64,000 bases of DNA from Paramarasmius palmivorus (lineage: Eukaryota > Basidiomycota > Agaricomycetes > Agaricales > Marasmiaceae), in NCBI GenBank assembly GCA_037176845.1, contig JAYKXP010000031.1:124001-188000 (forward strand). The letters run 5' to 3'. Of this stretch, positions 46,701-57,702 are shown piece by piece. Both the position numbers and the translations under genes were made by a program. Under the pieces are notes generated by a model, which worked only from the letters and a program-made list of their open reading frames with translations, had not been told where the DNA came from and ran no database searches. Each line of letters starts with the position of its first letter. Position 1 is the stretch's first letter.

Positions 46701-48501
46701 GATCAACTTCGAAAGAGCAAAAGCATTCCTCCAACCTCTTTGGTAAGTATCTATTTCTCTCAACGGGCCCTTCGAGTATCGACTAAATTCCAAAGGGACA
46801 GATCTTGGCAATAGTTGAGCTCCTTCAATGTTCAGTGCCACAAAGTGAACACTTACTGCCCTAACAGACTGTCTCGTCTCGGGTCTGGTCCGAATACTAG
46901 AGTATCTTTGTACGCTAATCTAATGTCACCCACGTTTTTAGCTTGCGTTGTCTTCCTATGTCTATTTGATACGATCACCGGGTTGTCATATAGCATATCA
47001 AATATACCAATCACTCCGTTCCCGTTATAAGGATAAGAGTGTATCTGTATTTCTCAACGGGCCCTTTGGGCCTCGACTGAATCATAAGGGACATCCCGGG
47101 AGTGGTAGTACATTTCTAGTCCTCAATCGACTAGGACTACATGGTTCGTCTTGTAAGGCTTCGGAAATACTAATGTTGATAATGACGTACTTTTGGTAAT
47201 TATGATGGTGCCTCTCGTATTCGTCTGTACCAGTGGAGTATTCTCAAGTGTATTTACCACCTTTCTTTTGAGTATCTGTGTCGTTCCAGAGCCTTATGCT
47301 TTCCTCCTCGTGATGGTTCAAATATCCATCTGCCTATTTGAGTCGAATGCTCACCTTTCAACCGAGGATGAGTTAAGCTGTGTAACCTCTGACGGGTGAC
47401 TTCTGATACGACCAGCCGATTGTATTCTGGTTGATACCAATATCATGATTAAGCATGCTGCTGCGTACTAGCCTTGCATTTCCCGTTCATGTGGAAACCC
47501 ATGATCGACTTGGGAACGAGAAGCCATTCCGTTCTGACTCAGTGAATGCTGTACCCGCATATGTACTATCCGAGTACTTGCCCTCATGCACCATCTATTT
47601 TCCTTATCGTTGGTGAATGCCGGACTTCTACCTAATATCCGTTACGCAACGTAGTTGAGCGAAAAGATATGCCTGGTATGAGCGCTAATACGGGCGCCCA
47701 CAATCCGAATTGGAGCGTCTGAGGCTCCTGTACATTGAACAAGAACATTATTTACTGCTGCTAGTGGGAATATGAACAGGATAGTTAGGGTGGTTGCTAT
47801 GTTAATGAATGTCGGCACATAACTCTGTCTAATCCCGCGAAGACTGCGGTTCTACAGAGCCACGGTCTCCAAATCTCAAATGCAGCATGATAGCCTTCGA
47901 GTCTCTGTCTTAGCTTACAATCAATCAAATGTCTGCCTCTAATCACATTGGAAGGATCGGAAAGATGATACGCATTCACTCGGTCTAATTGTGCTAGCCA
48001 CCCTGTTGAGCTATGCAAATAGCTCGCGAATACCTGGGGGACCATCGATTCCTGCAACGCCTCGTAACGTATCGTACAGCATATTAATACGGGAGGCTTT
48101 ATATGATTGTGGTGGTTTCCCTGGAGAATGATGTTTAAAATTGGGCTGTATCAAGAGGATACTACAAAGCATAATCAACGAAGTAGAAGAGGTTGCTCAC
48201 ACGCTACGAAAGAATAAATTGTGTTCGTTGGTGTGAACAGTGAAGGTGTTCAGCTTTGGCCTGGGTCAACCAAACACCTCTGAACAAAGGCTCTGATCGA
48301 GACATTAGCGCACAATATCACCCACGACAACACGGAGTCATATTTGGATTCCGGGAGCAGTAAGGACTATCATACATACATCAGAGCAACGGCGTAGCAT
48401 CGAGATCTCAGCGCTGATGTTGTCAAATTAATCACATCGACTCTACCGATATATTACCGGGGCTGAAGAGTTACCATCGAATAAAGTTCCTCTAACTTTC
48501 T
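43773..48501. other. Long gene-less part of unit II (copy 2)
   Basis: It matches 34227-37987 in order (see that entry). It has internal repeats: the CTCATAGTCC-type block occurs near 45540 and a related block near 46550. A tRNA-like 5' scrap (CCGATATATTACCGGGG) is near 48443-48466. No frame is conserved between copies. Confidence 0.55.
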
Positions 48502-50815
48502 ATGCCTCCGTCCTCATGCTTCAAGCTACACGGTGGCACCGAAACCTTAGTGAGACAGCCCAGATAGCTTGATGGCTATCCACCTAACTGATGTTTCTCC
48601 ATGTAGACGCTATATATACTCCTTCTCTTCTTCCTTGTCAGCAGAGCCGCTGCACAGATGGTTATACCATCATCATGGACTGTGAGTGAATGATTTTCAA
48701 TCACTTAATCAAGATCTCAGCTTGCATTTGTAGAACACGACGGTTAATATCACAAAGGAGGAACGTATTCAGATTGCAAGTGCCGCTCTGGACATGGTTT
48801 TGTCCTCTGGCATTCCTCAAAGTATATGCGCGGCATTATAACCTTCCTTCACCTGTGCGCTCACACACTCCACGTACTTAGGCGATGTACTTGCAGATTT
48901 CTTCACCCAATTGGCGGAATTCGATATAGCGACTAATCAGACCAGATATCAGGATGTGGTCAGTGACTACTTCTTGAGTGGACCATATGCCAAGGACATA
49001 AAACTGTGTGTGACTGTTCCTACCTGCTCGTTCTTAGATCTTACTCTGTAACAGGGTTGGGCTATTTACCTCTTTTCCCAATGTCGTTTCTGTAACTGAT
49101 GCTCTGTCGCAGCTGGCACGGTCTGAGGATATACGCTATTACAAGTACGCTCTACATCTACTCAGTCAGACTATGGCTCATTGATTGTATTTCAGTCTTA
49201 ATGGTTACATGGCTCTGAAAGCCTACATCGCCTATCAGGATCCGAAATATCTAGAGTTTGCTGTGCGAGCTTGGGAGTTCGAAAGGAATTTTGTGGTCTC
49301 GGATACTGGCGTACCTCCGTTATATCAAATCTTTTCGGATAACGCTCGTGCTACTATGGACTCATACAGCAAATGTGGCACGTGTGAGTTCCTGAATCCT
49401 TGCTTGGACATTGTATTCCATTAAAGACTTTCATCCTACTCATACTAGCGGCCGACATACGTGGCGGATTGATGGCATTCCCCAATGCCGATATTATAAC
49501 GTCAGATACTGCGTGAGCCTACACCTGTCCTTTCTTTCAAATGGAACTCAAACCTTTCATCTCTTTTCATATTACAGACGATATCTCAGGTACGTGCAGA
49601 ATTGTTTTCAATACCTTCTATTAATGTATCAAACTCATGCTCAGAATATGTGCCCTACTCGCCGAAATTACTCAGAACAGTACTTATACCCAAGCGGCAC
49701 AACAATCCGCGAATTTTATCTTATCTAGGGTCTACACTGACGATTCTTTGTTTCTGTGGAAAGTCGCAATGAACGCTCAAACGTGTCAGATTGTGACAGA
49801 TGAGACGAAGGACCCGTGGAATGCTGGTTATGCTGTTGAGGGACTCGCTGTTTTGTCGTCTATCTGGGCAAATAAAACCATTCAAGAGAGGCATGCTAAA
49901 GGTTTCTTATTCATGTTACTATCCCCAATGCTCACCCAATGTGAACCAGATTGATGAACAGTGTTCTGGCTTCGACGAAGTACCCACCATGGCATGATGG
50001 ACGAGGTATTGTGTCTCTAAACAGTACGTATTTATCATGCTGGTCTCTATCACATCCAAGTCAACATTTCATACAGTAAGTAGAACTGGTGACCTTAATC
50101 TCGTTCGTGGGCTCTCGATTGCTCGTGCTTTCGAATCTGAGAGCACGGATATCACGGCGTACCTAGATAGCTATCTAGCAGTTCAGGTATTCATGTTATA
50201 TATCATACATTGTCATCCGTTGACAAGAAACTATTGCAGTACAACGCGGTGACCAACCTGGCAACTGTTCCCGGAACGGATATATACGGAAGCTCGTGGA
50301 CAGGACTCCCAGCCACTCAGTACTCAGCCGATGATCAAGTAAGGGCAGCGCAAGTGCTAGTCACGGGCATCAACCTCGCATACGAAGAAAAACCTCCATC
50401 GATAACGCAAAAGAGGACCTTGCCTATAGCAGGGATAGTAGGCAGTGTGATGGGCGGCCTGTTCGTTATGACGGCAATGATCGTCGGTTCGCTGTATATG
50501 GTTCGACGTCGACGCCAACGCATGCCTTCCGATGACATCCAGCCATATCCCAGAGGGTTCGTTGGTGAGAAGACGGGTTCCAAAAAATTCATGCCTTCTG
50601 CAAGTCATAATTCTCATAGCGATGATCAAACTCAGACGACAGTAGGTTCGTCATTGAGGCCGACAACAGATTCATCTTCGAGCGTTGCTAGGAGGGATAT
50701 AACAACTGCCGAATTGGTTCACATGTTGAACCAGAGGTTGCAACCTGAGCGCTGGCGTGAAGATGAACAGCCTCCTGGATATTGTACTTCGACAATTTCA
50801 TCAATGAATAACTAG
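48502..50815 (+). CDS. Membrane-anchored GH76-family protein (C3)
   Basis: Exons: 48502-48549, 48607-48681, 48734-48821, 48882-49009, 49113-49144, 49196-49383, 49449-49512, 49578-49589, 49645-49901, 49950-50023, 50077-50186 and 50240-50815. The signal region is TLYILLLFFLVSRAAAQ. GH76 landmarks are DFFTQLAEFDIATNQTRYQD, LNGYMALKAYIAYQDPKYLE, GGLMAFPNADIITSD, LLAEITQNSTYTQAAQQSAN, GYAVEGLAVL, LVRGLSIARAF and QYNAVTNLATVPG. A membrane helix (IAGIVGSVMGGLFVMTAMIV) and a tail (DITTAELVHMLNQRLQ ... EQPPGY) follow; PPGY is a PPxY motif. All exons join in frame except the junction at 49901/49950, where one base is missing relative to C2 and TGA follows, so this copy may be a recent pseudogene or use another splice site. 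The adjacent Asp pair of GH76 is not visible. Confidence 0.68.
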
Positions 50816-51433
50816 CGATTTGGGACTTGTATGGACATCTCGGGAACATTGGTAATACTGTATAATCAAAACCTGTCTTCCCCCATGTATAGCTTTAGGA
50901 TGGTATTCCAGAGTCTAGATACCAAATACTTAACTTCCTTGTGCTTTTGGGCTTGATATGAGTAATGAGTCAACTACTATTCACAAGGCGCCTGATGGGC
51001 GTTAATATTTCCAAAAGTAGCGGGTCTTCAGCCGAATGAATGTTTGTATCGTATTTCCGCCTAACCTACGCAAGCTCCGTGATTGTTTATCTTGAGATTG
51101 TTACATCGCACATTCAAGAACGGTTCCGAATCCAACCGAATACGAACACATCTCGATGGTAGATGATTTGTAAATACGATGGCTGGTAGGCCACCCTTTA
51201 TCACTACCCCAAGTGATGAAACCATATTAAACCGGTCAGGTCTCCCCTGATCTGACTGCAGCCCTTTTTGCGTGGCAGGTGCTGTAGAGTAAATGCCCAG
51301 GCTACCCATGTTTATCCCCGTATAGGTAAGTACATCGTCTGTTATACTACTACTTGAGGACTGGAAGGACTAGCAGTCGACTATCAGCGCGGAATTTACA
51401 CCTGAGACTCAGTGCGACAAGACGTACCCTAAG

Positions 51434-51522
51434 TCCCTGGTAGATTATCGGTCATACACATGCCTGTCATTCCCAGCTACTCCCAGGTCCGCGCGAAAGC
51501 TGAGTTCGGCTCAGTCGAGGAT
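51434..51522 (+). pseudogene. tRNA-Asp(GTC)-like, worn 3' half
   Basis: TCCCTGGTAGATTATCGGTC and CCTGTCAT are kept. The T arm is CTGAGTTCGGCTCAG and the 3' acceptor TCGAGGA does not pair. Confidence 0.5.
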
Positions 51523-51688
51523 GCAGGTAGGAAATTCTTGGTACACGGGCTCGAAACGAACGAACTTCCAAAGCAAGCTTGATCTGATTGATCCAAAAAG
51601 ATTATGGTGCTTCTGTAATGCATGGTGATCACGGAAGAACGTCGAATTCACCTGGATCTCACACTCAAATCACAAGAACCACCCTAAC

Positions 51689-51769
51689 TCCCTGATAGTC
51701 TATCAGCTATACACGCGCCTAGAGTTCCCAGTCAGCGCGTGAAGCTGGGTTCGGCTCCCAGCCAGGGAG
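51689..51769 (+). pseudogene. tRNA-like element, subfamily 2
   Basis: TCCCTGATAGTCTATCAGCT, stem CGCGC/GCGCG and an intact 3' half. The loop is CTAGAG, so GTC is absent. The B box is GGTTCGGCTCC. Confidence 0.5.
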
Positions 51770-53831
51770 ATATGAAAGTGGGCAGGAAAATTTTGATTTT
51801 CAAGACGAGATGGTTGAGATGTTTCGACTGCAGCCATTGCGTGATAGCTGCTCACTTCTTTTAATTAGTCTGAGGTGATCCTGTAGGTGATGGCAAAGAC
51901 CTCATACTGCGCCGCTGGAAGTCTTGGATTGCTTTATTTCGGTGATGGATACAGTAAGGTCTCGACAACTTGGAGCCAGCTTTACTAGATAAGTACACGT
52001 AAACGAGGTCCCGTCTGGAGAGATCGTTTCGAGGATGAAAGGGAACTGCTTCTACGAACAGTGAGACGTATTTGGCTTTGGCAGTGACAAACTATGATTG
52101 GAACACTCTAAAAGACATTGCGAGGTAAAGATTAAGACGTACTCATTTGAAATCACATACTTTGGCATCTTCTAGATCGCTCGCATCCTGTCGTTTACTC
52201 ACTCTTACCCAGTTCTCGCAACGCGGGCATTATACCTCGTAGCTTAATTCCCATCTGAAAGTTTCCTGATCTATAAAGCCGAGTCTAGCGCTGGAACTTC
52301 GAGAGATGCGCCCGAGGAATGTGTTGCATACACCGGCATTTGAGGCCCAGCTGAGTTTCACGTGGGAACAGTTTGATGGACGCCTGCGACAATCACTCGG
52401 CCACGACATTGTCCCCCGCTGGCTACCATGTAATTCGGCAAGTGGCCCCATCATGGAGCCATGTCTGCCTGGCTACCATGTGGTCAGACAGAGGGAAGCT
52501 AGGTGATGTCTCATCCGCAATGATTCTGTATTCCTCATAGAACAGTTACACATTTTTGTTCATGGAATTCTGCTCAAAACCCAGGGTAGCAATACGCCGT
52601 AGACGGCTGTCTAAACTCTTGGAAATGAATAGAAACAATCTGAATATATTGGCATTGTTTATCTATATGACACAGTATGCATGATATTACTGAGGAGTAC
52701 AGTATATGTATGATTGTCGGGGTCATCATGTATGGGCATGCGGCACTAGCTTCGTCGTACTTACAGAAAAGGTATTTTGGCCTATATGTAACATTAGAAA
52801 CAATTCCCACAAGCTCAAAGGTTAAGACACACCTTCTCGAGACAACCAAAGTGTATTCTCAGTGTATTCTCCACCACCTACGAAACTCTTGTATAGCACA
52901 AATGTTCAAGTCATAGTCGATGTTGAGGCCGAATACAGAGACCACATGCTAGTCAGTTACGCGTTGCAATGGTAGGATAGCAAGACATACCTGTGGTTTA
53001 TGCTATTGCCACACTTTAAGACGCGTATCGAGGCTAGATTCCTGTTGAGACTGAGGATTAGAACTGGAGGACATAAGAGAAATTGAGCACTCAACGATTA
53101 CAGCCTCAAAATAGCGATCTGAACCCCATGAAGGGGAAAGTCCATACAGCCGATGGGAGAGAAAGAGATTTTGAACCACAAAGATGGGAGTTCGAGCGAG
53201 AGAGGTTTGTGGTCGGAGCCCGAATATAAATACCAAACTGTCATGTGACTTTCAACCACAACCACCGCGGCCGCGCGAAAGGGACCCGAATTTGCACTAC
53301 AGACTGCAGTGCTGCTTGCATAGTATGGGAGGCAGTATTTCAACATTCCATATTAGTGAGTGAATATTTATGGTGCGCAAAAGTATAATATAGATATTAT
53401 TGCCTTGAAAAACAGCCAGATGGTATACCAGGTGGTTACCACATAGACTTCATCAACAGGTAATGTGGACGGCTCACACGGTCTTCAGGCGCCTCCAGGC
53501 TCCGAGAACCACAATGGATCCAGCGCCATGTAGAGATTGCGTGACGGCCACATCAAAAAACCATTGTTGATCGTGTGAAAGGGCGCTGGATGATCTGTAT
53601 TGTGAATGACAAAGATTTGGCGGTGTACGAAGTGTGTGGTGCATATCTGCTCTATGTACAACATTGGCATCGACATGTCGGGTTTGATTGAACAGATTTT
53701 GGTGGGGTAGTGATTAGTTGGAGAGTTTGCTCGAAGGCAGAGAAGTCGTTCTCTTTATAGCTGAGGCGAGTGGGAAAAGTGCTTTTTGAGATACCTAGAT
53801 GTTACATTTAAATCACGAGAACCATCCTAAC

Positions 53832-53912
53832 TCCCTGATAGTCTATCGGTCATACGCGCGCCGTTGGCTTCCCGTGTTGAGCGAAAGCTGGGTTCGACTC
53901 CCAGCCAGGGAG
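53832..53912 (+). pseudogene. tRNA-like element, subfamily 2
   Basis: TCCCTGATAGTCTATCGGTC with a perfect T arm and 3' acceptor. The anticodon arm reads GCGCCGTTGGCTTCCC with no GTC. Confidence 0.55.
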
Positions 53913-54007
53913 ATTGGTGATATCCGTCACGATTGAGATATTTTTCGTCCTGTCTATCTATGTCGAACAAAACAGTCTTTTGGGAGTTGCTGAAATTGAG
54001 GGGAAAT

Positions 54008-54082
54008 CTCCATAGCTGGGGAGTCGAACCCAGCTTTCGCGCAGAGCCGTTTGATGGTAATGACAGGCGCGTGTCCTAACCG
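54008..54082 (-). pseudogene. tRNA-Asp(GTC)-like, 5' end replaced
   Basis: Anticodon GTC, intron and T arm are intact, but the 5' acceptor and half the D arm are missing; similarity stops 15 bases before the next, oppositely oriented fragment. Confidence 0.55.
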
Positions 54083-54097
54083 CACAAGATTCGCTCT

Positions 54098-54168
54098 AAC
54101 TGTCTATTGGTCATACACGCGCCGTTGTCTTCCCGTGTTGTGCGAAAGCTGGGTTCGACTCCCAGCTC
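54098..54168 (+). pseudogene. tRNA-like fragment, subfamily 2
   Basis: It begins inside the D arm (TGTCTATTGGTC) and ends in the T arm (CTGGGTTCGACTCCCAG), lacking both acceptor strands. Confidence 0.5.
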
Positions 54169-54291
54169 GTGGTAGTCGTCAAGTTTTGGTTTTCACGACA
54201 GCGGGGATGGCCGAGCATCTTTTGCCTATCTATGTCGAACAAAAAAGGCTTTTGAGACTTGGCAAAAAAGTTACACCTACAGAGTGGACAC

Positions 54292-54384
54292 CTCCCTGGC
54301 TGGGAGTCGAACCCAGCTTTCGCGCGCAGAATTCATATCCCATATTATGACAGGCGCGTGTACTAACCGATATACTACCAGGGA
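54292..54384 (-). tRNA. tRNA-Asp(GTC)-like gene with intron, canonical
   Basis: All stems pair; GTC is complementary to 54349-54351; B box perfect. T6 lies about 22 bases downstream. It is 189 bases past the end of CDQYGGC pseudogene A6 on the same strand. Confidence 0.75.
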
Positions 54385-54572
54385 ATTAACGGTAATGTCT
54401 TTAAACAGTACCGGAGACGAATTTGAACCACAACCTTGAATACAATTCATCGGATAAGGAATACATCAACACACGACAGGGATGGAGGGATACAATGATG
54501 CGGAGGGGCCTAAACAGTACCCTACCTACCACATAGCATCCAAACCCGAACCCAAGACCCAAGACCCAAAAC

Positions 54573-54983
54573 CTAGTAAGTCTGATCATCGCAGCCGCTG
54601 TATTGGTCGCAGCCCTCAGTCGGAGGTGGTACCGAGGTATCGCAGCCTCCGTAGTTGTCGCAATCTTAGGTGGGAGGTGAGGTCCAGTCACGACCGCCGT
54701 ATTGATCACAGGTAGGTGGTGGGGTGTAGGTATTGCATCCGCCATATTGATTGCATGAGCCGTACTAAGACGCTTTTATTAGCGTCAGGATAAAGGTGAG
54801 AGAACCCAGGAGAACGTACCGAGTCATGGACTCCGTAAACACCCGACTTCTTACTCTTGATAACAGCACCCGAGACAGAGAGTGCGAATTCGAGAATGAC
54901 GAGGACGATGAGCTGTTCAATGCCGGATCAGCGTCGGAGTAAGGGGAGAGGAGAGGAGGGGAGGAGGGGGAGCGTACCTTTAT
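54573..54983 (-). pseudogene. CDQYGGC-repeat gene, start lost and stop inside (copy A6)
   Basis: The first exon reads ATA AAG where the others have ATG AAG (54983-54978). The signal-peptide exon and the CTTAG acceptor before TACGGCTC are intact. In the repeat exon the first two units read CNQYGGC and CDQYGGR, and a TAA stop follows PPT before the third unit. It is shorter than A4. Confidence 0.75.
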
Positions 54984-57369
54984 CTTGACTTTGGAGTGCA
55001 GGGATGAGAAGACGGAGAGCTTGAACAGGACGAGAGGGGTTGACCTGATGAGGAAAGGAGGGCTTTGAGGAGGTTCTATACCGAGAGAAAGGGTATGAAA
55101 TTGAGGGCTTCTAGCTGGGAAGTGGTCGGTTGGGTGTTTGATGAAGAGCTAGGGTGGGTTGTTTCATACAAGGAGGTCGGGCCAGCGTTTCATTCAGAGT
55201 CAAGAACGTCGGGTGAGCGCCGTGTCGTTGAGAGTCCTTGTGCGTCTGTGGAGTCGGCTGTTGTCGCCTTAGTTCTCCTCCAGAGTTTTCCCATCTTTAC
55301 GGATGCTCTAAATCCCAACTCAATCCTCTTCTTCCTTGCGTTGATACACCTCACCCTAACACCTTTCCCTTGCAATCCATGGGCTAGTCCTTACGCTATG
55401 TTTCGGGTATCGAGTTGCGTTTGGATGGGGACAGTTCGAAGGGAGAACGGAGAAGGGACTGTGTAGTCGTCGTCAAGGGCAGAGAAGAGTTTGCTTGCCT
55501 TTCGGTTCGCCGCCGGAAGCTGTCACATTCCGGCCAGCATGTGATCTTGTGATATCGATTTGCCTGATTTGGAAGAACCATTCCTGCCGAATAGTGTCTT
55601 CAATCGTCTTCGCAGTCTCTTTGTAGTCCGCCTAATAGTCGTTAGGCGTACCTAGACAAGAGATATAGTAGGGCACTGAAGTGGGCGTTTGCTCCAATAT
55701 CAAGCCCACGGACCATCGTGACGGTGTGACACATCTGTGATTTGGTAAAATGTCACATGGTCGTCACTGTTTTCTCCCTTTCCCATCATCTCGTTGTGGA
55801 TGCCCGACAGCCACACCAAGCTCTCGCGGTCGGAAGGTTTGAGAAACAGGAACTAGACATCTCAGCGGGACTGCAGCGGGTACATCACTGTTTCTTCTCC
55901 CAATCACATGCCATATCACACGCGACGTTCTCTCAACTGACGCGTCGTCTATGCCTGTGCACAGTGCACGAATTAGAGCCCTATTCAATCCTTGGAAGAT
56001 GATCTCCGCAGAGCATCATGTTGAAACCTGCGAAAATCAATCCCAGGTTACTTTACTGCGCTGATGAGTTCCTCTCAAATCCGTTCATGTTCGTTTGTAC
56101 CGCTGAACGACACTATGCGATCCTGACATACACCTAGGCTCATCCATACTCGACAATTCTATCACATCAGGCTCGCTCGGGATCTTGTTTATGGATTGAT
56201 ACTTGCTATCGATAATCCAGAAGCTTGACGACTAGCTAGACGGTAACCGGTAACGTGTAGCCTTTCATTATCGTGCGCATTCTCCAACTAGTTATGGTCG
56301 CTCCTTTTGTCGCTTCAACCCTGGCGTATATGCTACGGAACGAAGGGCCTTTTGAATGTGAGTATTCGTGTTACTCTAAATCTTCATAGTCTAACATCAC
56401 CCACGTTCTTGGGTTTGCGTCGTTTTCCTCGCCTAAAGTCACGATATCAAGTATCAAGCACACTAGAATGTTTCCAGTCCTCAACGACTCGGGCTATATG
56501 GTTTGTTTTAAACTAGCTTTGAAGACACTAATACGGCAATGACGCACTATCTATGATGTCCTAGGGATTCACAAACCGACTCTCTGTTTACGGTCTTTGG
56601 TCCGAGTCTACACTATAGCTGGCACATGTCAATATCCGAAGAACATCACTCCAGGTAGATAAAGGACTTTTCATCGCCCGAGTATACGGTGATAAAACAC
56701 CTTTCCGTGTCGAGAAAGTCGCCTTTGGAATAATTTCTCAAGACTATGCTACCAAGTCGACGCGGATTAGGGTGACATTCCGGCTACGCATTCATCTGAA
56801 CTTTGTCCCAAATCTGCCCTCGGGGGAACTTGCTTGATATGAGTGTCAGTGGTACGCTAGAAGCCTTTGCAATCCAACCATGCAACCTCTATTGGGTCGT
56901 CTGGATCAAAAGCCGCTGAAAACGAGTGCGACGATAAGAACAAGTAACTGCCTGCTTTGGACTTGGATTCAATGCGAAGAACCACGAAGATGACGAGACT
57001 GTGCTGACGACAGCTTTCTATCGTTGTTAAAGACTGCGTCATTTACCCTCGGAAAGCCATGATATAGTCCTTGCCAAGGCGAGCGAACAGCCGCTGTCCC
57101 AAGTCAAGCAATTGCTGGATTCCAGAGGGATGGATTGCGCCACACAACATTTGGAATGAAGCATTGGTAAGTGAAGCGACTGGATTCCACCATCAAAGTT
57201 TTCTTTCGATCCTCATATGTTCTCTTAGGCGTTTAAATAATATCGCGGTTCGCCGACGAACGGTATGGCCGTTTATCGCTGTCGGCCAACCTTGGCGCAA
57301 GGAATATGCGATCTGAGATATGGTGTTACTCCACGTCTAGCTTCTTCCCTACAAGCGCCAGAGCCGGAA
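54984..57369. other. Gene-less part of unit II (copy 3)
   Basis: It matches 34227-37987 and 43773-48501 but is shorter. A frame at 55065-55466 is not conserved in the other copies. I see no gene. Confidence 0.5.
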
Positions 57370-57702
57370 GATGATTGGCGAAATTACACCCGCCGTAACC
57401 GTCGTCGCCAACACATGGCTTCCGCTTCCACTGATGATATCCAACATTATCCCAGTAGCTTCGTGGGTGAAAAGACGCGTTCCAAGAAAGCCTTCTGGAA
57501 GTCAGAACTCTCGTAATGGTGGTGATACTCAAACTCGGGTGACAATAAATTCAGCACGAGCGTTCTTAGGAGGGAGATAACAACTACCGAATTGGCTCAT
57601 ATGTTAAACCAAAGTTTGCAACCTGAACACTGGCGTGAATATGGAAAAACCGTCTGGATATGGTGCAGCGACTATTACACTTTTACTCGGGTACGTAAAT
57701 GA
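57370..57702 (+). pseudogene. GH76-like C-terminal tail remnant (C4)
   Basis: Only the cytoplasmic tail is left, spread over three frames: RRNRRRQHMASASTDDIQHY, then SQNSRNGGDTQTRVTINS, then REITTTELAHMLNQSLQPEH. It matches the tail of C2 and C3, with at least two frame changes. The enzyme part is missing. Confidence 0.7.

Larger units (their letters stand above)
50816..54572. other. Spacer with tRNA-like copies
   Basis: A GCGC hairpin near 50985-51015 (GGCGCCTGATGGGCGTTAATATT) parallels 42218-42240. Open frames at 52230-52506 and 53003-53346 overlap on both strands without support. I see no protein gene. Confidence 0.45.

Noticed and set aside
52230..53346. Overlapping frames on both strands near 52-53 kb
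   Set aside because: No domain, intron pattern or paralog supports either strand.
1846..54384. The tRNA-like family as a classical SINE
   Set aside because: Copies have no shared body or tail beyond the tRNA, both acceptor strands are kept in most copies, introns sit at the normal tRNA intron site, and I see no clear target-site duplications.
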